60,233 nt of DNA from Streptomyces sp. DvalAA-14. GTDB taxonomy: Bacteria; Actinomycetota; Actinomycetes; Streptomycetales; Streptomycetaceae. A program made the translations under genes and the position numbers. Positions 44,562 through 53,793 of this stretch are shown in pieces; positions within the stretch are counted from its first letter, which is position 1; every line of letters begins with the position of its first letter. The stretch spans positions 1-60,233 of the forward strand of contig NZ_FMCH01000523.1 in assembly GCF_900091855.1 (NCBI RefSeq), in the 5' to 3' direction. A model generated the notes under the pieces. It saw only the letters and a program-made list of their open reading frames with translations, ran no database searches and was not told the DNA's origin.

Positions 44562-45434
44562 ATGGAGCAGTACGAGCTCGAAGCACTCGAAGCGGTGACG
44601 ACGCGACCCGCACACCCGTACAGAACCCTCGCGGTTCAGCGGATCACCCCGGTCCTCGGGGCGGAGGTCTCGGGCGTCGACCTGTCGAAGGAACTGACGA
44701 CCGAGCAGTGGGAAGAGGTGAGGATCGCCTTCCGCGATCACCACGTGCTGGTCTTCCGCGACCAGGCGCTCACTGCCGACGACCACATGCGCTTCGCCGG
44801 CGGCTTCGGCGAGTTGCGGCCGGTGGACCCGCCGCCGGCCCAGGGCGACCCCCACATCCTGGAGATCCGCACGAGCGCGGCGGCGGCGAACGTGGCCGGG
44901 AACGGCTGGCACACCGACGGCAGTGCCGACGCCGAGCCGTCGCTGGGGTCGATGCTCTACATCACGGAGGTTCCGGAGCCCGGCTGCGGCGGCGACACCA
45001 TGTTCGCCAACATGCACCTCGCGTACGAGATGCTGTCCCCGGCCATGCGCTCGCTGCTGGACCCGCTGACCGCGATCCATGACGGTGCGCAGGCGTTCCA
45101 GGGCTACACCCTGCCCGAGGGCTACGTGGTGCCCAGGAGCGAACACCCGCTCATCGCGAGGCATCCCGAGACCGACCGCAAGCTGCTGTACGCCAACAGG
45201 GCCTATACCTCCCGTATCCCGCAGCTGTCACCCCAGGAGAGCCGGGCGCTGCTCGACATGCTCTTCGAGGTGACCGCGGGCCGGCCGGTCCTCCACTGCC
45301 GTGTCCACTGGACCCCCGGCACCCTGGTGTTCTGGGACAACCGCTGCGTTCAGCACCACGCGATCTACGACTACTACCCGTACACGCGGTACGGGCAGCG
45401 GATCGCCATCAACGGCGGTGCCGTGAAGGGCTGA
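44562..45434 (+). CDS. TauD/TfdA-family Fe(II)/2-oxoglutarate dioxygenase
   Basis: The 290-residue protein starts at ATG 44562 behind AAGGAGG, 66 bases after the hybrid gene. ITPVLGAEVSGVDLSKEL, FRDHHVLVFRDQALTADDHM, NGWHTDGSADAEPSLGSMLY (His117, Asp119), GGDTMFANMHLAYE, WDNRCVQHHAIYDYY (distal His265) and the 2-oxoglutarate Arg of YGQRIAI form the complete metal and cosubstrate site. As I remember, every cluster of the detoxin/rimosamide clan pairs an NRPS, an NRPS-PKS and a TauD-like enzyme that hydroxylates the proline ring. Its position here supports that role. Whether it acts on free proline, carrier-bound proline or the finished peptide is not visible. Confidence 0.92.
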   Translation: MEQYELEALEAVTTRPAHPYRTLAVQRITPVLGAEVSGVDLSKELTTEQWEEVRIAFRDHHVLVFRDQALTADDHMRFAGGFGELRPVDPPPAQGDPHILEIRTSAAAANVAGNGWHTDGSADAEPSLGSMLYITEVPEPGCGGDTMFANMHLAYEMLSPAMRSLLDPLTAIHDGAQAFQGYTLPEGYVVPRSEHPLIARHPETDRKLLYANRAYTSRIPQLSPQESRALLDMLFEVTAGRPVLHCRVHWTPGTLVFWDNRCVQHHAIYDYYPYTRYGQRIAINGGAVKG

Positions 45435-45513
45435 CGGCCTGGCAGGCGGGATGAGCCGACCGCCGCGCGGAACCCCGAACTCGTCCGACCCCACAGGAAA
45501 AAGGATCGAGAGT

Positions 45514-45978
45514 ATGGAACTCCACCAGTTCGCCGCCCTGTCGGCGAATCTGACCGGCTTCGACTGCAGGGACCTGCACGAGACCGGCATGATGCACACG
45601 TACCGGCAGGTCGTCGCGGACCGGGCGGGGGCCGAGCGGCTCGACCGGCTCGCCGCCTCGGTGACGGGGGCCGCCGACGGCACGCCGCGCTTTGAGGACG
45701 ACTCCGCCCGGGAGCTGGCGCGGGCGATCACCCACCTCTGGTACGTCGGCACGTGGCCCGGCCTGCCGCACCCGCCGTCCCCGGACAACGGAGCGCCGGC
45801 GCCGCAGGCCGGGCCGTACGTGGTCTCGTCCCTGGCCTACGAACAGGGCCTCGTATGGCGTGCGTTCGGCGGGAACGCGCCCGGCACGGCGGCGCAGGGT
45901 CACGGGAGCTGGGCCGACGCGCCATCCGCGGCAGCGCATGCGGCAGCACATGACACCGGGTCGGAGGTCGCGCGATGA
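45514..45978 (+). CDS. Small subunit of an FAD-dependent (sugar/sorbitol-type) dehydrogenase
   Basis: This is a 154-residue protein from ATG 45514. LHQFAALSANLTGF, SARELARAITHLWYVGTWPG, YVVSSLAYEQGLVWRAFGGN and GSWADAPSA match the pattern of membrane sugar dehydrogenase small subunits: xLSxxLTG at the start, xAWYxG in the middle, ALMWRPxxD and GYWADPP at the end. I see no Tat signal in the annotated start. Its stop overlaps the GMC oxidoreductase start (ATGA), so the two subunits are made together. Its job is probably to fold or stabilise the FAD subunit. Confidence 0.72.
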   Translation: MELHQFAALSANLTGFDCRDLHETGMMHTYRQVVADRAGAERLDRLAASVTGAADGTPRFEDDSARELARAITHLWYVGTWPGLPHPPSPDNGAPAPQAGPYVVSSLAYEQGLVWRAFGGNAPGTAAQGHGSWADAPSAAAHAAAHDTGSEVAR

Positions 45979-47816
45979 GCGGTCCGGAGAGCCGGAGGTG
46001 GGACGCGGTCGTGGTCGGTGGGGGCTTCGCCGGTTCCCTGGTGGCCAAGTGCCTGGGCGACCACGGCTGGCGGGTCCTGGTGCTGGAGGCCGGGCACGGC
46101 GCGCCCGGTCCGGAAGGGGGGCACGCGGAGGCGGTCGAGGCGTACCGCACGGCGTTGCTCAAGGTGCCCAACTCGCCCTACCGGACGAGCACCGCGGCGC
46201 CGTCGCCGGCCATGTCCGACGTCGGCGAGTACTTCGTGCAGAACGGTCCGCTCCCGTACGGCAGCGGATACCTGCGGGCCAACGGCGGCACGGGACTCGC
46301 CTGGACCGGACTCGCGCCCCGGATGCACCCGGAGGACTTCCGCGCCGGCGACTTCGGGCAGGGGCGGAACTGGCCTGTCGGCTATGACGACCTGGAACCG
46401 TACTACCGCGCGGCCGAGCGGGAGATCGGGGTGGCCGGGGACGCGGAGGAGCAGCGGGCGGAAGTCGGCCTGCCGTTCCCGGAGGGCTACCGATTCCCCA
46501 TGCGGGCCATCCCGCAGAGCTACCTGGACCAGGTGATGACGAAGTCCCTGGACGGGGGGACCGTGCGAGATCCCGGGGCGGACGATCCGGTCCGGCTGCG
46601 CGTCGTCACGACACCGCACGCCCGCAACGGACTGCCCCATCCCTCGTACGACGACGGCGCCGGCTATCGGCCCGCGCCGGCGCCGGGGCAGCCGGACCGG
46701 GGAACGCTGTGCCAGGGCCACGCGAGTTGCGTACCGATCTGCCCGTCCCAGGCGAAGTACACCCCCCTCAAGACCCAGGCCCGCTGGGGCTCGTCCGTCA
46801 CCCTCGTCACCCGGGCGGTCGTCACGCGGGTCCGGATCGGCGCCGACGGGCGGGCGGACGGTGTCGAGTACCGGTCCTATCGCGAGGACACCGCCGAAGC
46901 CGTGACCCACAGCGTCGACGCGGACCTCGTGGTCCTGGCCGCGCACGCGATCGAGAACGCCAAGCTCCTCCTGGTCTCCGGGGCCGCCAACAGCAGCGAC
47001 CAGGTCGGCCGCAACCTGATGGACCATCCGGTCCTGCTGACGTGGGGCCTCATGCCCCAGCAGGTCGGCGCCTACCGCGGACCCGGATCGACCTCCGGTC
47101 TTGAGGGTTTCCGCTTCGGCACCGCGCGGTCCCGGCGCGCCCCGTTCCGCGTGGAGATCGGCAACTGGGGCTGGACCTGGGCCGAGGGGCCGCCCGACCG
47201 GCGGGTCGCCGAATTGCTGAGCAGCGGAGGGTCCGACGGCCGCGGCATCCTCGGGACGGACCTGCGGCGGGCGCTCGGCGATCGGATCGGACGTGAATTC
47301 GCCTTCCAGTTCGAGATGGAACAGGAGGCGGACCCGGCGAACCGCGTGACCGTCGACCCTCGCCACCGCGACACGCTGGGCACCCCGCGGCCGGTCATCC
47401 ACTACGACCTGTCCGACTACGTCAAACGCGGCATCGCCGCCGCGAAGGCCGTTTCCGACCAGCTCTTCGAGCTGCTGGGCGCGGAGGACCACACACGCTT
47501 CGAACCGGGGCCGGACTGGCCCGGCTACTACGAGTTCGAAGGCCGCCCCTACGCCTACCGGGCGGCCGGGCACGGGGCCGGAACCCACATCATGGGCGAC
47601 ATACCGCTTACCTCTGTCGTCGACGCGTGGCAACGCTGCTGGGACCATCCCAACCTGTACGCCGTCGGGTGCGGCAGCATGCCCACGGTGGCCACGTCCA
47701 ACCCCTCACTGACCATGGCGGCGCTCGCCCTGCGCAGCAGTGAGGAGATGCACCGTGACCTGCTCGGCCGGCGCCGCATCGCCTCCGCCGGGCACCCCGC
47801 ACCACCCACCTCGTAA
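45975..47816 (+). CDS. GMC-family FAD-dependent oxidoreductase
   Basis: The 613-residue protein starts at ATG 45975. WDAVVVGGGFAGSLVAKCLG is the FAD-binding Rossmann loop, and VLVLEAGHG gives the ribose Glu. YLRANGGTGLAWTGLAPRMH and WPVGYDDLEPYYRAAERE are typical of the gluconate/sorbitol dehydrogenase branch. A Cys-rich block GTLCQGHASCVPICPSQAKY follows. The catalytic His region is AGHGAGTHIMG, and the end is TSNPSLTMAALALRSSEEMH. It is translationally coupled to its small subunit. Within a peptide-polyketide cluster an alcohol oxidation fits, for instance the hydroxyl left by the KR or one placed by the dioxygenase. This is not a feature I recall from detoxin-type clusters. Confidence 0.9.
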   Translation: MSGPESRRWDAVVVGGGFAGSLVAKCLGDHGWRVLVLEAGHGAPGPEGGHAEAVEAYRTALLKVPNSPYRTSTAAPSPAMSDVGEYFVQNGPLPYGSGYLRANGGTGLAWTGLAPRMHPEDFRAGDFGQGRNWPVGYDDLEPYYRAAEREIGVAGDAEEQRAEVGLPFPEGYRFPMRAIPQSYLDQVMTKSLDGGTVRDPGADDPVRLRVVTTPHARNGLPHPSYDDGAGYRPAPAPGQPDRGTLCQGHASCVPICPSQAKYTPLKTQARWGSSVTLVTRAVVTRVRIGADGRADGVEYRSYREDTAEAVTHSVDADLVVLAAHAIENAKLLLVSGAANSSDQVGRNLMDHPVLLTWGLMPQQVGAYRGPGSTSGLEGFRFGTARSRRAPFRVEIGNWGWTWAEGPPDRRVAELLSSGGSDGRGILGTDLRRALGDRIGREFAFQFEMEQEADPANRVTVDPRHRDTLGTPRPVIHYDLSDYVKRGIAAAKAVSDQLFELLGAEDHTRFEPGPDWPGYYEFEGRPYAYRAAGHGAGTHIMGDIPLTSVVDAWQRCWDHPNLYAVGCGSMPTVATSNPSLTMAALALRSSEEMHRDLLGRRRIASAGHPAPPTS

Positions 47817-48169
47817 CCCTGCGTTCCCGTGGCCCACCGCAGCCCTCGCCGCCACCCTCACCGCCTTGTAGGCACCCGACAAGGGGAGGAAGGAGCAGGA
47901 ACACCCGGCGCGCGCGGGCGGGCTTGTGCTCCCCCACGTCACGCCCCTAGCGCACCTAATACCGCCGGCGGTGCGTGGCAGTCCCTCGGCATGCACCGAT
48001 GTCGATGTCAGCCGTTGATGTCGCCTGCGGCTTGTTGCGTACGAACTTGGGAGAGCCAAGCGACCTGCGCGTTCAGCAGAGGTACCAGGGTTGACCAGCT
48101 ACGAGGCGGTCACCGTTGGTCGTTGCCGGTGAGCCCTGCCTAAGCGTTGTCCCGTAAACGATCTACGTC
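47817..48169. other. Intergenic region ending in an element-end-like sequence
   Basis: No gene was found. CCTTGT and ACAAGG (about 47861-47885) form a weak hairpin after the GMC gene. TAAGCGTTGTCCCGTAAACGATCTACG at 48141-48167 repeats the sequence at 12207-12233 with one mismatch, and in both places an IS5-type left end lies nearby. It is likely the terminal sequence of that element, now next to the DUF6221 gene. Confidence 0.5.
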
Positions 48170-48550
48170 TCAGGGGCGTCGCGGGTAGTCAGGGTGATCG
48201 GCGTAAGGTGACGCGAGATCGAGCAGGTCATCGCATGGCCAGGTCTCGCCGTCGTACTGGCAGTCATCGCTGTTGTCCCACGGTAGTTCAGGGTCGCCCG
48301 TGGCAGGACTGAGGACATGGCGGGCGAGCACTCGTCGCTTGGCCTCGACCTCCCGCAGGATGCGAGCCGGGTCATGCAGCGCGACGTGTAGGGCGATCGT
48401 GGGATGGAAGCCGGAGAGTTCGCCTTGGCAGAAGTCGACCGTGTGCCCGGTAGCGGTCCACTCCCCGCAGTCATCACCGTCGCAGCGTCGGGCCAGGTCG
48501 GCCTCTTCGTCCAGCCGTATGTGGAGGAACGTCACCAGGTCTTGACTCAT
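48170..48550 (-). CDS. DUF6221-family protein
   Basis: This is a 126-residue protein from ATG 48550. LVTFLHIRLDEEADLARRCD, then LHDPARILREVEAKRRVLAR, then WPCDDLLDLASPYADHPDY is the signature of DUF6221, a small streptomycete family (FLxARLxED..HDPARVLREVEAKR..LLALPYADHPDY). Its function is unknown. Members are frequent near mobile and phage-related DNA. Here it is bracketed by two pieces of the same IS5-type element. Confidence 0.88.
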   Translation of the reverse strand: MSQDLVTFLHIRLDEEADLARRCDGDDCGEWTATGHTVDFCQGELSGFHPTIALHVALHDPARILREVEAKRRVLARHVLSPATGDPELPWDNSDDCQYDGETWPCDDLLDLASPYADHPDYPRRP

Positions 48551-48634
48551 GAGGTCATCCTGGATGATGCGCCAGGCCCGGTCGCCTGATTTCCATACTG
48601 TGGGCAGGACCTGGTCTGCCAGGCCGACAGTGGA

Positions 48635-48704
48635 ATGATCTTGCCGTGGCTGGTGTGATCACGGCGTCGGAGCCGTCTTGGATAGCCCCGTTCACGGGAC
48701 TTTG
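48635..48704 (+). pseudogene. IS5-family transposase left end (copy B)
   Basis: Bases 48635-48698 repeat 11952-12016 with a handful of mismatches and encode the same start, MAGVITASEPSWIAPFTGL. Similarity ends at about 48700. Only the first 19 residues of the transposase remain. Confidence 0.8.
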
Positions 48705-48945
48705 CGGATGGCCCACCTGCTGGAAGTGGCGACCGGGTTCCGCTCCGGTGACCCGTTCCCCTCGGGCCTGGGTGAGCCGAGAAGCGAGTAGGACCCGGCG
48801 ACGACGACGTCGGCCTGCTGTGCGGCGGCTCATCGAGGACGGCTGCACTGAGGCGATCCTCACCGGGCAGGAACGCCTCACCCCGGAATTGCTCGCGAAG
48901 ACCCCTATCCACCTGGGCAACCTCGGACGACCTCGACCCCGGTGA
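48705..48945 (+). pseudogene. Coding-like scraps of unknown origin
   Basis: One frame gives MAHLLEVATGFRSGDPFPSG then LGEPRSE and a stop at about 48791. Another gives RLIEDGCTEAILTGQERLTP then ELLAKTPIHLGNLG. Both look like genuine protein pieces, but I cannot name them. They lie between the IS5 scar and a minus-strand relic. Confidence 0.3.
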
Positions 48946-49259
48946 GGTCCCCGCGCGGAGTTGCCCAGGTCCGCCGCGAGCGCCTGCACGACGCGCTGGT
49001 AGTCCGCCGACAACGCCGACCAGGCAAGGCCCCACGCCACACCGGCACCTGCGACCTCGCCTTGGCCCATCCCCGGGCGCTGGCACATCCGCGCCCAACA
49101 GGTCTGAAGCGACCTCTGTATCAGCGGTGCCGGCGCCGGGAGCCAGGACCGCGTCGACCCGCCTGTCGGCAGCCGTTCACTCCTGCCATTCCTGCTCGGC
49201 ACGGCCAGCTCGGCCTGAATCCGATCGGCCTCCTCCCGCAGCCGGTCACCGAGGTCCAC
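48945..49259 (-). pseudogene. Frameshifted relic of a small streptomycete regulator-like protein
   Basis: The frame from ATG 49259 starts MDLGDRLREEADRIQAELA. Later frames give QVPVWRG and GLAWSALSADYQRVVQALAA. I recall a family beginning like this and containing VPVWRxGLAWSxLSVDYQR, often near IS elements. The parts here are out of frame with each other and the end is missing. Its left side abuts the collapsed NRPS. Confidence 0.4.
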
Positions 49260-49279
49260 ACTGCCACGGTGCGGCCGCG

Positions 49280-52029
49280 CCGGGGCGGCCTACGTGCCCA
49301 TCGACAACCGGGCCCCCGGCGCGCGCCGCGACTTCATCCTCGCCGAGACCGGTGCCCGCCTCCTGGTCACCCACTCCGGCAGCGCCGCTCCCGCCTCCCC
49401 GCCGCGTCTCGATGCCGACCTGGTGCCCGCGCCATCGGGCGGGCCGACAGGCCCGCTCGACGGCGCGGGCACCGCGGACGCCCTGATGTACGTCCTCTAC
49501 ACCTCGGGCACCACAGGCGAGCCCAAGGGCGTCATGGTCCCGCATGCCGGGGTGTCCAACCTGCTCGCCTGGATGGTCCATGAGTACGGCCTGGACGCGT
49601 CGGACCGCATCCTGCAGAAGACGCCGTACACCTTCGACGCCTCGGTGTGGGAGCTGTTCGCCCCGCTCGTGGCCGGCGGCACCGTGGTGATGGCCCGGCC
49701 GGGCGACGAACGCGAACCGCGCCGCCTCGCCGAGACCGCGCCCGCCGAGCGGATCACGGGCATTCAGCTGGTGCCGACGATGCTGCGCCACCTGCTGGCC
49801 GAGCCCGCTCTCGCCGGGTGCGGCGCACTGCGCCAGGTGTTCACCGGCGGCGAGGCACTCACGCCCGCTCTGCGGGACGCCTTCTTCGAACGGCTCTCCT
49901 TACCCCTGCACAATCTCTACGGTGCCACGGAGACGAGCATCCAAGTGCTCACCCATACCTGTCTCCCACGGCCCGAGCTGGAGGGCGAGGAACTGGCCGG
50001 GCTGTTTCTGAACACTGTGCCCGTGCGGGCCGCGGCGACGGCCGACGAGTGGGCGGAGCTGTTCGCCGGGATCTTCCGATCGGAGCAGGGGCTGATGGCA
50101 CGGCGGCGCTACCCGTTGGCGGACATCCTCAGTCTGGCCGGGCGCGGCGAGTTGTTCGACACGGTCTTCAACTACACCGATTTCCACGTCTACCGGGACG
50201 CCTCGCACGCGCCGGTGCGGATCACTGGTGCCCGGTATTTCGAGATGACGAGCTTCCCCTTCGTGGTCCATGTGCACCGCGACCACTTCGCCGGCCGTAC
50301 CTCGCTCACCGTGAACCACGACCCCGCAGCGGTGTCCGAAGAGGCCGTCGTTGCTTACCTGGAGGCGTACACCGAGGCGCTGGCTTCGGCGGCCGCAGGC
50401 TTGCGGCCGGGGGGCCCGCGGCCGACGGGCGCCGGGAGCGGCGAGCTGGAAGAGCGGCTCGCCGAGACCGTAGGAGGCTCGCTCACCAGTGGCCCGATCG
50501 GTCCCGATGAGGACTACTTCGCCCACGGCCTCGACTCCATCTCCGCCATCCGAGTGGTGGCGCGTATCAAGCGGCAGGGCATCCCGATCACCCTTCAGGA
50601 CGTGTTCGCGCACCGTACCGTGCGGTCACTGGCGGCCGCGCTGACGGCCGGGACGCGCGAGGCGGTCAGCCGGGAAACCGCCGGCGAGGCCGTGGCCGGC
50701 CCGGCCGCAGAAGTCCTCCCGCCCGGCGCGGAGGACGCCTGTCCGGCGACCGCGCTGCAGCTGGAGATGATCCGGCGACACGAAGCCGACCCCCGGCAGG
50801 CGGTCTATCACGACGTGTTCGCCTACCGGCTGGCCGTCCCGCTGCGCGAGCAGCGACTGCGCGAGGTGCTGGACACGCTCGTCGCCGCGCATCCGACGCT
50901 GCGCACCGCGTTCCTGACCGACGCCCGGCCGGTGCCGCTCCAGGTGGTGCACGCCCCGGCGCCTGCTTGGCTCGTGGTGCACGATCCCGGGTTCGGCGAA
51001 CTCCCGGAGGCCGAAGCCGAAGCGAGGTTCGACGCCTGGTTCGAGGCCGAGAAGGCGTCGGGCTTCACCTGGTCCCGGCCGGAGCTGATGCGGTTCCACG
51101 CCCACCGGCAGGGGCCGGACGCCTTCACCCTCACGCTGAGCTTCCACCATTCCGTCATCGACGGCTGGAGCCTGTCGCGCCTGCTGGCCGAGTTCGTGCG
51201 GCTCTACACCGCCGGGGGGACGGTGCCAGCGCCGGTGCGCCCCCCAGCCGGTCCCCGGGAGTACGCGGCCACAGAAGTGGCTGCTCGGGCGGACGAGCGG
51301 TCGCGGCAGTTCTGGCTCGCAGAACTGCGCGGCGCCCCGGCGCCCGGCTTCCCGGCGCCCGCCGCGGACGGGAAGGTGCGAAACCGGTGGAGCGAGGCCG
51401 CGATCGAGGTGGATGCAGCCACGGGACGGGGACTGGCCGCGCTGGCCCACCGCGCCGGGGTACCGCTCAAGCACATGCTGCTCGCTGCCCACTTGGGAGT
51501 GCTGCGCGGGCTCGAGCGGCGGCCGGACCTCCTCACCGCCGTATTCAGCGGCGGCCGCCCGGAGGTCGAGGGCGCCGAGGACATGATCGGCATGTTCCTC
51601 AACTTCCTCCCGCTGCGGGTCCGGTTGGAGGAACGCCCGCAGTGGCAGACGCTGGCGGCCCAGGTGTTCGAGGCGGAGCGCCGGGCCCTGCCGCACCGCC
51701 GCTTCCCGGTCGCCGAGCTGTACGCGCCGGACGGCCCGGCAGCTCCTCGTACCGCCTTCAACTTCACGCGCTTCGAGGCGTACGGCGACCTGGCCGCCGA
51801 CGGGACAGCGGACGGGATGCGGGTGCTGGCTGGAATCCGCTGGTTCGAGCACACCCATTTCGCGCTGCTCGCCAATGTCGGACACGATCTGCGGCAGAAA
51901 CGGCTGATCATCACGCTCAACGCGGACGGGCGCGTACTGCCCCCGGACGCGGTGCGCGAGATCGGCCGAGCGTGGCAGGACGTGCTCTCCGACATCGCGG
52001 CCGAGAGCGGCGCGTACCACGGCTCCTGA
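49280..52029 (+). pseudogene. Collapsed NRPS: partial A fused in frame to partial C, then PCP-C
   Basis: The open frame starts inside an A domain (GAAYVPID, no natural start). YTSGTTGEPKG, FDASVWELFAPLVAGG and LYGATETSIQV follow, with a by-eye pocket D-A-W-Q-F-G-L-I-Q close to glutamine codes. At THTCLPR (about 49968) it jumps directly to PELEGEELAGLFLNTVPVRA, the second half of a C domain, so the rest of A, its PCP and half of C are missing. A carrier (YFAHGLDSISAIRV) and a complete C domain (LSFHHSVIDGWSLSR, LPLRVRLEERPQ) finish at 52029. The downstream part is undamaged and in frame, so a short protein from an internal start is possible. It probably belonged to a different, larger synthetase. 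Confidence 0.82.
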
Positions 52030-52085
52030 CAGCGGCGGCCCGCCGGTCCCCGGCGGGCCGCTCCCCGAAGAAAGGAAGCAATCCC

Positions 52086-52481
52086 TTGGCCATCCACCGC
52101 AACCCCGTGACCGTCCACCAGCCGGTGGCGGGCTACGACCACCAGATTGAGGTGGAGAACCCGGCCCGCTGGCTGGTGCTCTCCGGGCAGATCGGCATGC
52201 GCCTGGACGGCACCGTCGATGAGGAGCCCATCGAGCAGTTGCGCGTCGCGCTGGACAACCTCGGCCTCAACCTGGAGGCGGCCGGCCTCGGCGTCCGCGA
52301 TCTGGTGAAGCTGACCTTCATCCTGGTCGGCGACATCGACCCGGGGCGGCGCCGAGACACCGTGGACGGCTGGCTCGGCGGCCACCGCCCGTGCACCACC
52401 CTCTTCTACGCCACCGGACTGGCCACCCCGACTCTGCGCGTGGAGATCGACGCCTGGGCCGCGGCGCCCGCAGCCGGCTGA
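52086..52481 (+). CDS. RidA-family (YjgF/UK114) protein
   Basis: This is a 131-residue protein from TTG 52086, with AAAGGAAG 8 bases upstream; longer in-frame readings run through the NRPS relic. WLVLSGQIGMRLDGTVDEEP, IEQLRVALDNLGLNLEAAGL, VRDLVKLTFILVGDIDPGRR and PTLRVEIDAWAAAP give the family's fold and order. Classic RidA has a catalytic Arg in CxxxxRP...E near the end; here the related segment is HRPCTTLFYATGLATPTLRV. It would hydrolyse reactive imines/enamines or act as a pathway cyclase or deaminase. It follows the NRPS relic closely and precedes a hydrolase, so the three may be one transcript. Confidence 0.85.
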   Translation: MAIHRNPVTVHQPVAGYDHQIEVENPARWLVLSGQIGMRLDGTVDEEPIEQLRVALDNLGLNLEAAGLGVRDLVKLTFILVGDIDPGRRRDTVDGWLGGHRPCTTLFYATGLATPTLRVEIDAWAAAPAAG

Positions 52482-52573
52482 TCCCGCCAGGGGTGCCCGG
52501 GGCGCGGGAGCGGGCACACCCGCGCCTGGAATTCGCCCCCGGGTGCCCATCGAACACTCCGAAAGGTTCTGAC

Positions 52574-53454
52574 ATGACCGACACCGCACCCCTCACCGAG
52601 CCCCTCATCGGCACCCACCACCAGTCGGACGGGTACGACTCGCACTACCGCCACTGGGGCCCCGCCTCGGGCGAGGACGCCATCGTGCTGCTCCACGGCG
52701 GAATCAGCCACAGCGGCTGGCAGGGACCGCTCGCCGAGCGCGTCACCGCCACCTCCGACGCGGCGTCTACGCGCTGGACCGGCGTGGCTCGGGCCTCAAC
52801 GCCCAGCGCGGGCACCTGCCCTCGGTCGACCGGGAGCTGGAGGACATCGCCTCCTTCCTGCGCTCGCTGACCGGCTCCTTCCGGCGGGTGCACCTGGCCG
52901 GCTGGTGCTTCGGCGGCCAGATCGCCTCCATCGCCGCCGCGCGCCTGGCCGGCCAGGGGGTCGTGGCAAGCCTGATCCTCGTCGCGCCGGGCTACGCCTT
53001 CACCGAGCGGTACGCGGACGTACTGCGGCTCTCCATGCAGGGCATCTTCTCGGCCCTGGACGCGCTGGAGATCAAGCCGGAGCCGGACCGCGCCTTCGTG
53101 CCCGTCCCGCTGCAGATCAGCGACTTCACCGACCGGCCCGACTGGCAGGAGTTCGTGGCCTCCGACACCCTGCGGCTGGAACGTGTCACCGCGACGACCG
53201 TGGACGTCTGGGACCAGCTGGCGGCCCTCTCGCGGGGCGGGGTCCTCTCGGAGCTGGGCGACATCCCCGTGCTGGCGGTCCTTGGCAGCCGGGACCGGCT
53301 GGTGGACAACGACCGCGTCGCGGCGATGCTGGCCGAGCAGGTCCGCGGCACCGCCCCGGTCGTGCACCGCCTGGACACCCACCACGCCGTGCAGTTCGAG
53401 GAGCCCGACGCGCTGGCCCGGCACATCACCGATTTCGTCACCGGCGCGCGCTGA
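52574..53454 (+). pseudogene. Alpha/beta hydrolase with Cys nucleophile, one-base frameshift
   Basis: ATG 52574 opens MTDTAPLTEPLIGTHHQSDG and DAIVLLHGGISHSGWQGPLA, the first strand and oxyanion region. At about 52758 (TCCGACGCGG) one C appears missing. Restoring it gives RGVYALDRRGSGLNAQRGHL, VDRELEDIASFLRSL and then VHLAGWCFGGQIASIAAARL. The nucleophile elbow is GWCFGG, with Cys in place of the usual Ser, followed by GSRDRLVDNDRVA (Asp) and THHAVQFEEPDALA (His). The repaired protein would be 293 residues. A Cys elbow recalls dienelactone hydrolase or acyl-transfer enzymes. Whether the frameshift is real or a sequencing slip cannot be told. Confidence 0.8.
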
Positions 53455-53793
53455 CCCGCGACCCGCAGCCAGTACCACCAGGCGCCGTCACCCGGTCCCG
53501 CCGTGGTGCCACCGGCCGGTGTTCACCCACGCCGACCTGGCGATCGAGGGGCGGACAAGCCGAGGCGGGACGGGGTCGAGCCGTCCTCGGGCACTGCTGT
53601 CGCCACCGGGCGAGGACACCTCCTCACGTTCACACACCTTTGCTCCGATGTCTGTTCAGTCGTGTTTGCTATGTCGCGCCATTGCGTTGACACGGCTCCC
53701 GGAACTGCCCTTTGCTGTGCGGGACCCACCCTCCGCCGGTTCAGCCGCAGCCGTCCCGTCCGTAACGTGGTGCACACGCTGAAGGCCGCATGT
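53455..53793. other. Intergenic region without a recognisable gene
   Basis: The frames here are short and of shadow composition. It separates the rightward hydrolase gene from the leftward TetR gene. The stretch 53640-53700 is slightly AT-richer. No clear hairpin or promoter was found. Confidence 0.45.

Noticed and set aside
49294..52029. Calling the 911-residue frame an intact NRPS
   Set aside because: It starts inside an A domain without a ribosome site and jumps from mid-A to mid-C, so it is a relic.
50967..52481. 504-residue fusion ending in RidA
   Set aside because: The first 370 residues are an out-of-frame reading of the NRPS relic; the RidA gene has its own TTG start with a ribosome site at 52086.
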